Below are positions 1 through 6,117 of a stretch of DNA of 46,166 nt, in pieces (position 1 is the stretch's first letter; each line of letters opens with the position of its first letter). The translations under genes and the position numbers were made by a program. Below the pieces are notes generated by a model, which was given only the letters and a program-made list of their open reading frames with translations, did not search any database and was not told the DNA's origin. This DNA is from Verrucomicrobiota bacterium. GTDB lineage: Bacteria; Verrucomicrobiota; Verrucomicrobiia; Limisphaerales; UBA8199. The stretch lies in the NCBI GenBank assembly GCA_003176045.1, contig PSRM01000154.1, positions 1-46,166 of the forward strand, in the 5' to 3' direction.

Positions 1-224
1 CCAGCCACCCCCGCCGCAACGAGAGACGCGCCGACCCACACACACGCAAGCCGACCGACACTCGTTGTGACAGGTTCACCTTTCAAAGAAAATTCCGCTT
101 CGCAAATCTTGGCAAAAACGCACCCTTTTTTGACCGGCACACAACCCGTGAACCCGCGAATACCCGCGAATTCCGGGTCATTCGCGTCTATTGGCGTCCA
201 TTCGCGGTTTTCTCCAGCAAAAAA

Positions 225-686
225 CTACGTCGTAAAACTGACCACCTTTGGTTGGACCAGCCGCTCGAAGTCCTTATAGGCCAGCTTCATGACTTCAGTA
301 TGTGAGCCTGCGTTGAACGCGATGTCATCGTTGCGCGTCAGGGCCTCCGCCGCGTACACATCCATTCCGTAAAGGTTTCCGAAGGGCGGCATGGCGCCGG
401 TTTCACACTCGGGAAACTTCTGTTTGAAGTCGTCCTCGCAGGCGAATTTGACCTGGTCGGACCCGGTCACATCGCGCAAGTCCTGGAGAACGATCTTACG
501 GTTTGCGGGCAGCACAGCCATGGCCATCTCGCCGTCCAATTCCACAATGATCGTTTTAGCGAGTTCCTTGCCCGGAATATGGGCTGACGCGGCCACTTCC
601 TGTGCCGTATAGGCAGTCGAGTGGACGATGCTGATGTATTTGATTTTTTCTTTGTCGAGGAATTGTTTAAGTGCTCGGACTGGCAT
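225..686 (-). CDS. YbaK/EbsC-type aminoacyl-tRNA deacylase domain protein
   Basis: This is a stand-alone 153-residue YbaK/prolyl-tRNA-synthetase-associated domain. Proteins of this family hydrolyse mischarged tRNA (for example Cys-tRNAPro or Ala-tRNAPro) in the cytoplasm. The sequence shows the family hallmarks: the lysine-containing stretch GKELAKTIIV near residue 40, the AVLPANRKIVL strand at 58-68, a glycine-rich GAMPPFGN turn near 97-104 that helps form the substrate pocket, and a closing FNAGSHTEVMKLAYKDFERL segment. Length fits a single-domain member. The ATG at 686 starts directly in the domain. It is not obviously in an operon with the response regulator downstream on the same strand, since 124 nt of A/T-rich repeat separate them. 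The exact tRNA substrate cannot be read from the sequence. Confidence 0.85.
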   Translation of the reverse strand: MPVRALKQFLDKEKIKYISIVHSTAYTAQEVAASAHIPGKELAKTIIVELDGEMAMAVLPANRKIVLQDLRDVTGSDQVKFACEDDFKQKFPECETGAMPPFGNLYGMDVYAAEALTRNDDIAFNAGSHTEVMKLAYKDFERLVQPKVVSFTT

Positions 687-788
687 AAAAATCCTTTCTG
701 TTTGTTCCCAATCGCACTCTAATCCCGCTGAACGACGGAATCAAGCGGTGCAGGGCAATTTATGATTTACGACGGTTCTAAACAACGT

Positions 789-811
789 ATAAATCATAAA
801 TCATAAATTCT
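789..811. repeat. AAATCAT heptamer tract
   Basis: Short run of a 7-nt unit (AAATCAT, AAATCAT, AAATTCT) touching the stop codon of the response regulator. The same unit returns in a longer run at 3748-3781. A partial reverse copy (TTTATGATTTA) lies just upstream at about 760. Confidence 0.7.
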
Positions 812-1572
812 CAGTCCAGTCCCAACGCCTCCCTCACCTCCTTAAACCCACGCGTCATCGCCAACTCTTTCCCATTCAACAAAATGACCACGTGCTCGCC
901 TTTGAAGAAAGGCCGCATCTCTTTGATCTGATCCACGTTCACCAAAGTGGAGCGGCTGATGCGCAGGAATTGCCGCGGATCGAGCTTTTCCTGAAGCGCG
1001 CCCAGCGTATCTCGGATAATATGGCTCTCTTTGCCAACGTGCAACACAAGGTAATTGCCGGCAGCTTCGATGTGGCTGACCTCGTGAATTTTTACGAAAA
1101 CCACTCGTTCACCAATCCGGACCGCCAGGCGGGTCAGCCGCTCGGGTTTCGGTTTATGCTGGCGAAGCAAATCGAGCAGGTTCTCAGAAATTGTGCCGGC
1201 TTCTTTTGTCGCTAGCTCCTGGCGGGCGCGCTCCAGTGTCTGCTTAAAGCGCGCTGGTTTAAAGGGCTTCAAGAGGTAATCCAGAGCGTGGACCTCGAAC
1301 GCTTTTAGCGCATGTTGGTCATACGCCGTCACAAATATGACCAAAGGAAGCTGCTCCTCCCCGAGCGCGGCCAACATTTCGAAACCTCCCATCCCCGGCA
1401 TCTGCACGTCCAGGAATACAAGATCAGGCGAGTGTTTTCGAATGCACGCCAATGCTTCAACCCCGCTCGCAGCCTCGCCAACGATCTCAACCCCCGTTTC
1501 GCTTTTCAGAAGCGACCGGATTCGCTCGCGGGCCAGGGGCTCATCGTCAACAATGAGGATGCGAATAGTCAT
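811..1572 (-). CDS. LytTR-family two-component response regulator
   Basis: Receiver plus LytTR DNA-binding regulator of 253 residues. The receiver has acidic D9 and D10, the phospho-acceptor D55 (LVFLDVQMPG), T82 and K102 (DYLLKPF). The C-terminal half (about 150-253) has LytTR features: the IHEVSHIEAAGNYLVLHVG strand pair and the FLRISRSTLVNVDQI segment. It very probably binds direct repeats in promoters and acts with the histidine kinase encoded just upstream on the same strand. The frame stays open further upstream to 1650, but that extension (WCLEFGVWC) is simply a translated heptamer repeat. The ATG at 1572 begins the receiver exactly, so it is the likely start. Target genes are unknown. 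Confidence 0.92.
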   Translation of the reverse strand: MTIRILIVDDEPLARERIRSLLKSETGVEIVGEAASGVEALACIRKHSPDLVFLDVQMPGMGGFEMLAALGEEQLPLVIFVTAYDQHALKAFEVHALDYLLKPFKPARFKQTLERARQELATKEAGTISENLLDLLRQHKPKPERLTRLAVRIGERVVFVKIHEVSHIEAAGNYLVLHVGKESHIIRDTLGALQEKLDPRQFLRISRSTLVNVDQIKEMRPFFKGEHVVILLNGKELAMTRGFKEVREALGLD

Positions 1573-1607
1573 GTCGTGTGAACTGCGCGCGTGGAGGGAC
1601 CAGGAAC

Positions 1608-1726
1608 AACACCAAACACCAAACTCCAAACACCAAACATCAAATTCCAAAGCCCTTCAGCAGCGTAATTGGTGTTTGGAGCTTGGAGTTTCATTGGAGC
1701 TTGGTGCTTGGAGTTTGGTGTTTGCC
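1608..1726. repeat. Facing inverted CAAACAC/GTGTTTG heptamer arrays between kinase and regulator
   Basis: The left arm (about 1608-1651) is a run of 7-nt units of the form CACCAAA, CTCCAAA, CATCAAA. The right arm (about 1671-1726) is the complementary run TTGGTGT, TTGGAGC, TTGGAGT and so on. They are separated by about 20 nt, so a transcript would fold into a long imperfect hairpin. The right arm overlaps the last codons of the kinase gene. The family recurs at 7737-7915, 27355-27520 and 29890-29925. Confidence 0.85.
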
Positions 1727-3034
1727 AAATAAGTCCTCTCGGTACGGAAGCTTGATCTCAACCTTGAAACCTCCTTCTGACGGGGTAGTGAGTATCAAGC
1801 TTGCCTCGTCGCCATAGAGTTCCTGCAATCTGGCCCGAGTATTGGCCAAGCCAATCCCTCCTCGAGGCTTGGAGGGCTTTTGCGGTCCAGCGCCGTTGTC
1901 GCGCACCACCAATTCGACGGAATTGCCATTCCGTCGAGTCCCGATGAAGACCACGCCAGCGTCTGTAAGGGGCTCGATGCCATGTCGAATGGCGTTTTCT
2001 ACCAACGGCTGCAGGATAAGCGTCGGCACCTGCGCCTCTAGACTGGCGGCATCCACCTGCTTTTCCACTCGCAACCGCTCGCCGAAACGCACCTGCTGAA
2101 TTTCAAGGTAGCGATCCAGAAAATCGAGTTCCTGCCGCAGCGGAATCTCCTGTTCCGCCGAACTGTCAAGCGTGACTCGCAACAATTCGCTCAGATTCGC
2201 GATCATCTCGTCTGCCGCGTCCGGGTCTTTATGCACAAGGGTCGAGATCGCATTAAGAGTGTTGAACAAAAAGTGCGGATGCAACTGCGCGCGCAGTGCT
2301 TGAAGCCGCGCTTCGGCCAGGCGTGACTCAAGCTCCAGAGCCGCCCGTTCGCGTTCTTGCGATCGGCGCAGGTATCTCGCCGCGTGTGCGATGCTCACCA
2401 CCACCCAGTAAATCGGTATATTGAATTTGCCCTGCGCGACCAGGCCATTGAGAAAAACATCGCCGGGCGTGAGCCTGGGTCCCCTGGAAGCGCGGGATGG
2501 CCCGCCCGGCCCGGGCTCTTGCCCGCGGGGTTCGGAATCCGGCGCCCGCGCCGGCGGGACGCCGGCGCTGCCAGGCGGCGGCAGCGGCTCCTCTGGCGGA
2601 GGGCCGTCAGGGGGCGGCCCATCAGGCGGCCCCATGCCATCAGGCGGAAAAGGCCGCTCGAAAGGCGGCGGATTTTGACGCAGCTCCGTCGGCCCGGCCG
2701 GCCCACCTCGCCGAATCCCGGGCGGCGGTGGATTATTAGGCCGGGCCACAATCTGGCAGAGAACCACAGCCCCCGTGCATGCCGCCACATGTATCGGGAT
2801 ACTCAAAGGTAATTTCCGTGTTTCGAGCGGGAACTTCAGCGCCAGCCACGTGACCACCGGCGCCAGCACAGCCCAGGGAAACCAATCACGCAAGGATAGT
2901 GAAAGAGCCCGCGTGCTCGACAACGAACTGGTAAAAACCAACTGCCCAGCGAACGCCAGTACCAGCAACGCCCATATCCCCAGGATCAGCCCCCATAACA
3001 GAAGCTGCTGGCGTATCAAGCCCGGCCGGTTCAT
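1691..3034 (-). CDS. LytS/YehU-type sensor histidine kinase
   Basis: Membrane sensor kinase of 447 residues. Residues 10-95 hold about three hydrophobic segments. A strongly proline- and glycine-rich linker follows (about 99-190). The His_kinase domain has HPHFLFNTLN, with H254 as the expected phospho-acceptor. The HATPase part has the N box LVENAIRHG, a DNGAG G1 box and GIGLANTRARL. This layout is typical of kinases paired with LytTR regulators, and the regulator lies 118 nt downstream. Part of the proline-rich linker (GSAGVPPARA) is encoded by a palindromic GC repeat. The last residues (KHQTPSTKLQ) and the stop codon are encoded by the heptamer array, so the C-terminus seems to have been extended or replaced by repeat growth. 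The signal sensed is unknown. Confidence 0.9.
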   Translation of the reverse strand: MNRPGLIRQQLLLWGLILGIWALLVLAFAGQLVFTSSLSSTRALSLSLRDWFPWAVLAPVVTWLALKFPLETRKLPLSIPIHVAACTGAVVLCQIVARPNNPPPPGIRRGGPAGPTELRQNPPPFERPFPPDGMGPPDGPPPDGPPPEEPLPPPGSAGVPPARAPDSEPRGQEPGPGGPSRASRGPRLTPGDVFLNGLVAQGKFNIPIYWVVVSIAHAARYLRRSQERERAALELESRLAEARLQALRAQLHPHFLFNTLNAISTLVHKDPDAADEMIANLSELLRVTLDSSAEQEIPLRQELDFLDRYLEIQQVRFGERLRVEKQVDAASLEAQVPTLILQPLVENAIRHGIEPLTDAGVVFIGTRRNGNSVELVVRDNGAGPQKPSKPRGGIGLANTRARLQELYGDEASLILTTPSEGGFKVEIKLPYREDLFGKHQTPSTKLQ

Positions 3035-3122
3035 TGGGGGCAGTATAGGAAATCCTCGCGCCTACTGCCAGCCTATCAGCAAAGGCCCATTAATACTGCA
3101 ACATCTACTCGTCCTCGCCCTC

Positions 3123-3148
3123 GTAGCAGCCGAGGTAACGAGGCTCTA
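3123..3148. repeat. Dispersed 26-bp element GTAGCAGCCGAGG..., copy 1
   Basis: A 26-bp motif starting GTAGCAGCCGAGG and ending GAGGCTCTA. An identical copy lies at 23885-23910, and a reverse-strand copy (25 of 26 bases) lies at 30893-30917 inside a glycosyltransferase gene. Each copy neighbours a heptamer tract. Confidence 0.8.
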
Positions 3149-3155
3149 GTTTGCT

Positions 3156-3228
3156 TTGTGTTCTCTGTCCTCTGTTCTCTGTCCTCTGTTCTCTGTCCTC
3201 TGTTCTCTGTCCTCTCCCTCCGACACCC
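3156..3228. repeat. CTCTGTT/CTCTGTC heptamer tract at the 3' end of dtd
   Basis: About nine units of a 7-nt repeat alternating TTCTCTG and TCCTCTG, giving a 14-nt super-period. It ends at the stop codon of the dtd gene. On the dtd transcript it reads as a purine-rich GACAGAG run. Confidence 0.85.
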
Positions 3229-3229
3229 C

Positions 3230-3682
3230 TCACTCCCTCAGCCTGGAATCAATGATAATCGTCACCGGCCCATCATTTGTGAGCGTCACGAGCATCTGTG
3301 CGCCGAAATCCCCGGTCTGGACGGGTCGCCCCAAATCCCGGCTGACTTGAGAGCAGAACTGCTCGTACAGCGGCAAGGCCACTTCCGGACGGGCGGACCG
3401 GCTGTAAGAAGGCCGGTTTCCTTTTCGGGTGCTGGCAAACAACGTGAATTGGCTAACGACCAGGACGTTTCCGGCCACCTCCTGGACCGACAAATTCATT
3501 ACCCTGTTTTGGTCACTGAAAACCCTGAGCCGAACGATTTTACCACTCAGCCACTCGATATCCTCCCGATTATCCGATTCCTCAACCGCCACAAGAACCA
3601 AAAGCCCCTGTTCGATCGCACCCCGTACGGTCCCATCAATCGTTACCTGTGCCTTTGACACTCGCTGTATAACCGCGCGCAT
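3230..3682 (-). CDS. dtd: D-aminoacyl-tRNA deacylase
   Basis: A 150-residue DTD protein that removes D-amino acids (and glycine from tRNAAla) mischarged onto tRNA in the cytoplasm. The N-terminus MRAVIQRVSKAQVTIDG is canonical. The catalytic SQFTLFA motif lies near residue 80, and the cross-subunit NDGPVTI motif is near the C-terminus, where the usual Gly-cis-Pro is present. Length fits the family. The start is the ATG at 3682. The open frame upstream to 3730 is translated ACGTGAA repeat (FTFHVSR) and is excluded. The leader directly upstream of the ATG is pure heptamer repeat with no recognisable ribosome binding site. Confidence 0.95.
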   Translation of the reverse strand: MRAVIQRVSKAQVTIDGTVRGAIEQGLLVLVAVEESDNREDIEWLSGKIVRLRVFSDQNRVMNLSVQEVAGNVLVVSQFTLFASTRKGNRPSYSRSARPEVALPLYEQFCSQVSRDLGRPVQTGDFGAQMLVTLTNDGPVTIIIDSRLRE

Positions 3683-3781
3683 TGAACGTGAAACGTGAAA
3701 CGTGAAACGTGAATACGGCCAGCATTTCACGCATTACGTTTAGAAAAATCATAAATCATAAATCATAAATCATAAATTCTC
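3683..3781. repeat. ACGTGAA and AAATCAT heptamer tracts upstream of dtd
   Basis: Four to five ACGTGAA units (3683-3714) abut the dtd start codon. About five AAATCAT units follow at 3748-3781. Both have an exact 7-nt period. ACGTGAA recurs at 16864-16950 and, in reverse, inside a coding region at 32007-32034. Confidence 0.85.
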
Positions 3782-3843
3782 CGTGGGTTTCCCCCCAGCT
3801 TTTCACCAGTTGCTCACTTACTCTTTCGGATTATATTGGTGAC

Positions 3844-4023
3844 ATGAATACAAGAGAAATGACAGATAAATTTCAGGATTGGCAACGGCGCGCCACTGAA
3901 ACGGCGCGCAATGTCGGACAGTCCGCTGACAGGTACGTGCGGGACAACACCTGGACCAGCATTGCAGTTGCCGCGTTGCTTGGCTGCATCGTCGGTTACT
4001 GCCTGGCCAGCAGCCGCGATTAG
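3844..4023 (+). CDS. Small DUF883/ElaB-YqjD-like membrane protein
   Basis: A 59-residue protein. Residues 1-35 are a charged, helical, amphipathic stretch (QDWQRRATETARNVGQSAD). It is followed by YVRDNTWTSIAVAALLG, a hydrophobic segment, and ends in SSRD. The order 'helix, YVRDNPWTS-like junction, one glycine-containing transmembrane helix, short basic tail' is typical of the DUF883/ElaB family, tail-anchored inner-membrane proteins that in E. coli bind ribosomes in stationary phase. The protein is shorter than the E. coli members (about 100 residues) and has lost most of the N-terminal helix. It starts with ATG at 3844. No operon partner is seen. The family call is by pattern only. Confidence 0.7.
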   Translation: MNTREMTDKFQDWQRRATETARNVGQSADRYVRDNTWTSIAVAALLGCIVGYCLASSRD

Positions 4024-4033
4024 TCCAGGAGTT

Positions 4034-4051
4034 GCGGACGGCCTCGTCCGC
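4034..4051. repeat. Single REP-like palindrome (GCGGACGGCCTCGTCCGC)
   Basis: An 18-bp near-perfect palindrome directly after the DUF883-like gene. It is the same unit found in pairs at 13702-13849 and 22234-22639. The rest of the interval up to 4307 has no gene I can support. Confidence 0.8.
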
Positions 4052-4307
4052 GTTCAGGACAGCTCTCAGAAGGGTGTAGGAGCCGACGCTTGCAGGCTCT
4101 GAGGTCTTCTTCCCCCAGGCGACCAGTTTTTGGCGTCCCCGAGCGTAGAGTCGCCGAGGGTGGTGAATTGTCTCTAGCTGCCTATCTCTATTTGCCCCCC
4201 ATTCGCTTGCCAAAAATCGGCTCCCAAATCAATCCAAGCAAGCTGGTACTGGCAAACGAATGAGGGGCACACGAATCAGGAATGGAAGGTCCGCAATCCG
4301 CAATGGT

Positions 4308-4472
4308 CTAGTGCGCCTTCCCCGGCATACAGCCAAGCTTCCCAAATGCGACCGCGAACGCAAGGAAACCCACGATCAGCAGCCACGGGTTGCCCTTAAC
4401 GCATAGCAGAATGCCCCAGCCGAGCACCGTTCCCATCGCCAGATACGCGATAATCGCTAGCAGAAATTTCAT
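4308..4472 (-). CDS. Small hydrophobic membrane protein, 54 residues
   Basis: An open frame of 54 codons plus stop, starting ATG (MKFLLAIIAYLAMGTVLGWG). It has two hydrophobic stretches (about 3-24 and 29-44) separated by a short polar turn (CVKGNPW), and a basic C-terminus (KLGCMPGKAH). This fits a two-helix hairpin in the inner membrane. I do not recognise the family. Support is the clean composition, the good start, and the isolated position between repeats on both sides. It could be a conserved hypothetical of the phylum. No function is suggested. Confidence 0.55.
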   Translation of the reverse strand: MKFLLAIIAYLAMGTVLGWGILLCVKGNPWLLIVGFLAFAVAFGKLGCMPGKAH

Positions 4473-4563
4473 TCCCCGATGATAGCTAGCGGGGACCCCG
4501 GCGCAAGCTCAACCGCGAATGAACGCCAAGGCACGTAGGGCCAGTGACGAAGTCCGCCATTTT

Positions 4564-4677
4564 AGGGCAGGCTTTCCAGCCTGCCGGTTCAGGGGGCTTT
4601 TCAGCCCCCTGAACCACCGCCTTTTAGGCTCGCGGCGCTGGAAAGCGCCGCAACCGGCAGGCTGGAAAGCCTGCCCT
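4564..4677. repeat. Multi-hairpin palindromic element with perfect 26-bp outer arms
   Basis: Outer arms 4564-4589 and 4652-4677 are exact reverse complements over 26 bp (each contains GGCAGGCTTTCCAGCCTGCC or its complement). Each arm is also itself a hairpin. Between them are two more palindromes, GGGGGCTTTTCAGCCCCC (about 4592-4609) and CGGCGCTGGAAAGCGCCG (about 4632-4649). It lies just beyond the 3' end of the sialidase gene and could act as a transcript end structure or be a mobile REP cluster. Confidence 0.85.
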
Positions 4678-4690
4678 ACGGACTCTGTCA

Positions 4691-5866
4691 TTAGCGTCCA
4701 TTACCGTTTTGGCCAGCCTGGTTCGGGCTTCGCGGTTTAACACCCTCTGTTTCCATTATTACGTTCTCAAACCAACCTGGCGGGATGCGCCCAAACGAGA
4801 TCTTTTCAGCATAGATCTTTTCGCCTCGCTCAAATAAACAGCCCACCGAATTATCCGGCAGTATCGCCATGCAAGAATAGCCTGACGGACCCGCATAAAT
4901 CTCTCGCGCTACCGGCCAGGTCGCTCCTTCATCGTAACTGATTCGGACCGTCAGCTTTTCCCGCTTTGTGCTCGCAGGGTTTGCGAACAGGATGCGGCTC
5001 TTCTGCGCGCCGCCGGGCCACGTCCAGCGCAAAAGGCTCGCCTGACAAACCGGCTCGATCAGGGCCTGGTCCAACTTCACTGGCGACCACGTCGCGCCAC
5101 CGTCCTTGCTGATGGCAACCGCGCGCCGGTTCTTCCGCTGATAAGACCTCATGTTTTGCATCAGGGAACCGTCTGCCAATTCGACAACCGTGGATTCATT
5201 GGTCTTCTCCTCCTCAATCCCTCCCAGTTGCCATGTTTTGCCGTGATCGTCCGAGAAAATGATATGTGACCGGGTCACCGGCCCATTGGTGCCGTTCAGT
5301 TCCGTATGATTGCATGGAATCACCAGCCGGCCCGCGTGGGCGCCCCGAGTGAGTTGGATGCCATTGACCGGCCCGGTTGCATACCAGTCCCAGTCCGGCT
5401 TTTTCACCGACGCCGTGATGTCTTGCGGCCTGCTCCAACTGGCGCCATCGTCCGTGCTGCGCGTCACAAACACATGGCGCGTATCCCGGGCTTTTCTGTG
5501 CGTTATTTGTTCTTCGCTATCCGATCCGCGATTCCACGTCATGAGCAGGCTGATCTCGCCGATGGACACGTCCTCGACTGGAGCCGGGTTGCCGCAAGTA
5601 TTTCCGGGATCGGACCATACCACCTTGGCGCCGCTCCATGTTCTGCCTCCATCGCGTGAGCGCTTCAACAACAGATCAATTTCACCGGAATCCCCGCGCC
5701 CATCCTTTCGCCCCTCACAAAACGCCAGCACGGTCCCGTGAACCGTGACCACAACCGCCGGAATTCGGTAAGTATGATAGCCATCGCGCCCGGCAAAGAA
5801 CACGTCCGTAAGCTGCGAGTTCATTGTCCCCGCAGCCAGGGCGCCGGCCAGAATATAACAATTCAT
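4691..5866 (-). CDS. Exo-alpha-sialidase (BNR repeat neuraminidase), secreted
   Basis: A GH33-type sialidase of 391 residues that would release terminal sialic acids from glycans outside the cell or in the periplasm. It has the YRIP motif (R34, one of the catalytic arginine triad) and five Asp-box motifs: SRDGGRTW, STDDGASW, SDDHGKTW, SKDGGATW and SYDEGATW. A GEISLL strand and WNRGSDSEE lie between them. The start at 5866 is supported by a GGGGAGG ribosome binding site about 6 nt upstream. It yields a short hydrophobic signal-like N-terminus (CYILAGALAAG). The longer frame to 5986 has no such support. A relative could be a plant-type or bacterial neuraminidase with other sugar specificity. 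No sialic acid catabolic genes are nearby. Confidence 0.88.
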   Translation of the reverse strand: MNCYILAGALAAGTMNSQLTDVFFAGRDGYHTYRIPAVVVTVHGTVLAFCEGRKDGRGDSGEIDLLLKRSRDGGRTWSGAKVVWSDPGNTCGNPAPVEDVSIGEISLLMTWNRGSDSEEQITHRKARDTRHVFVTRSTDDGASWSRPQDITASVKKPDWDWYATGPVNGIQLTRGAHAGRLVIPCNHTELNGTNGPVTRSHIIFSDDHGKTWQLGGIEEEKTNESTVVELADGSLMQNMRSYQRKNRRAVAISKDGGATWSPVKLDQALIEPVCQASLLRWTWPGGAQKSRILFANPASTKREKLTVRISYDEGATWPVAREIYAGPSGYSCMAILPDNSVGCLFERGEKIYAEKISFGRIPPGWFENVIMETEGVKPRSPNQAGQNGNGR

Positions 5867-5974
5867 GATGAGCCTCCCCATTCTGCTGAAAACCAGGTCG
5901 AAGTCACGTAGAGATCTGCGCAGTCGAAGCACAAAAGATGAGGAATTTGTTGACGCAGAAAACCAAAGCGCGGG

Positions 5975-6049
5975 AATGCCGCGCACTTCAAACGCTTCGC
6001 GACATGTGAGCGCGTCCTGCTGCGCGAAGCGTTTGGAGTGCGGCGCATT
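5975..6049. repeat. 27-bp inverted repeat (CGCGAAGCGTTTG family)
   Basis: Arms 5975-6001 and 6023-6049 are reverse complements with about three mismatches, separated by 21 nt. The right arm runs into a further small palindrome GCGGCGCATTGCGCCGC. It lies in the divergent promoter interval between the sialidase and the oxidoreductase. Confidence 0.8.
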
Positions 6050-6117
6050 GCGCCGCTTTTATTCGAGCTGAGCTTGCTTGCTTGCCAGACTGCGTCCTCT
6101 TCTCGCATCTTCTTGGA

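Noticed and set aside
1573..1650. N-terminal extension WCLEFGVWCC of the response regulator
   Set aside because: Pure translation of the heptamer array. The receiver domain begins exactly at the ATG at 1572. The same reasoning was used for dtd, glcD, glcF and the methyltransferase.
2560..2640. A coding insertion of heptamers in the histidine kinase linker
   Set aside because: The linker is GC-rich and repetitive (GGCGGCCC units), but no 7-nt period could be fitted. It is better seen as a proline-rich linker with one GC palindrome.
2357..2812. Open frames rich in Arg, Pro and Ala opposite the kinase linker
   Set aside because: They mirror the proline-rich linker of the histidine kinase. Composition is that of an antisense frame.
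3818..4213. A 131-residue - strand frame over the DUF883-like gene
   Set aside because: It is antisense to the small membrane protein and runs into a REP unit and untranslated sequence. No family features.
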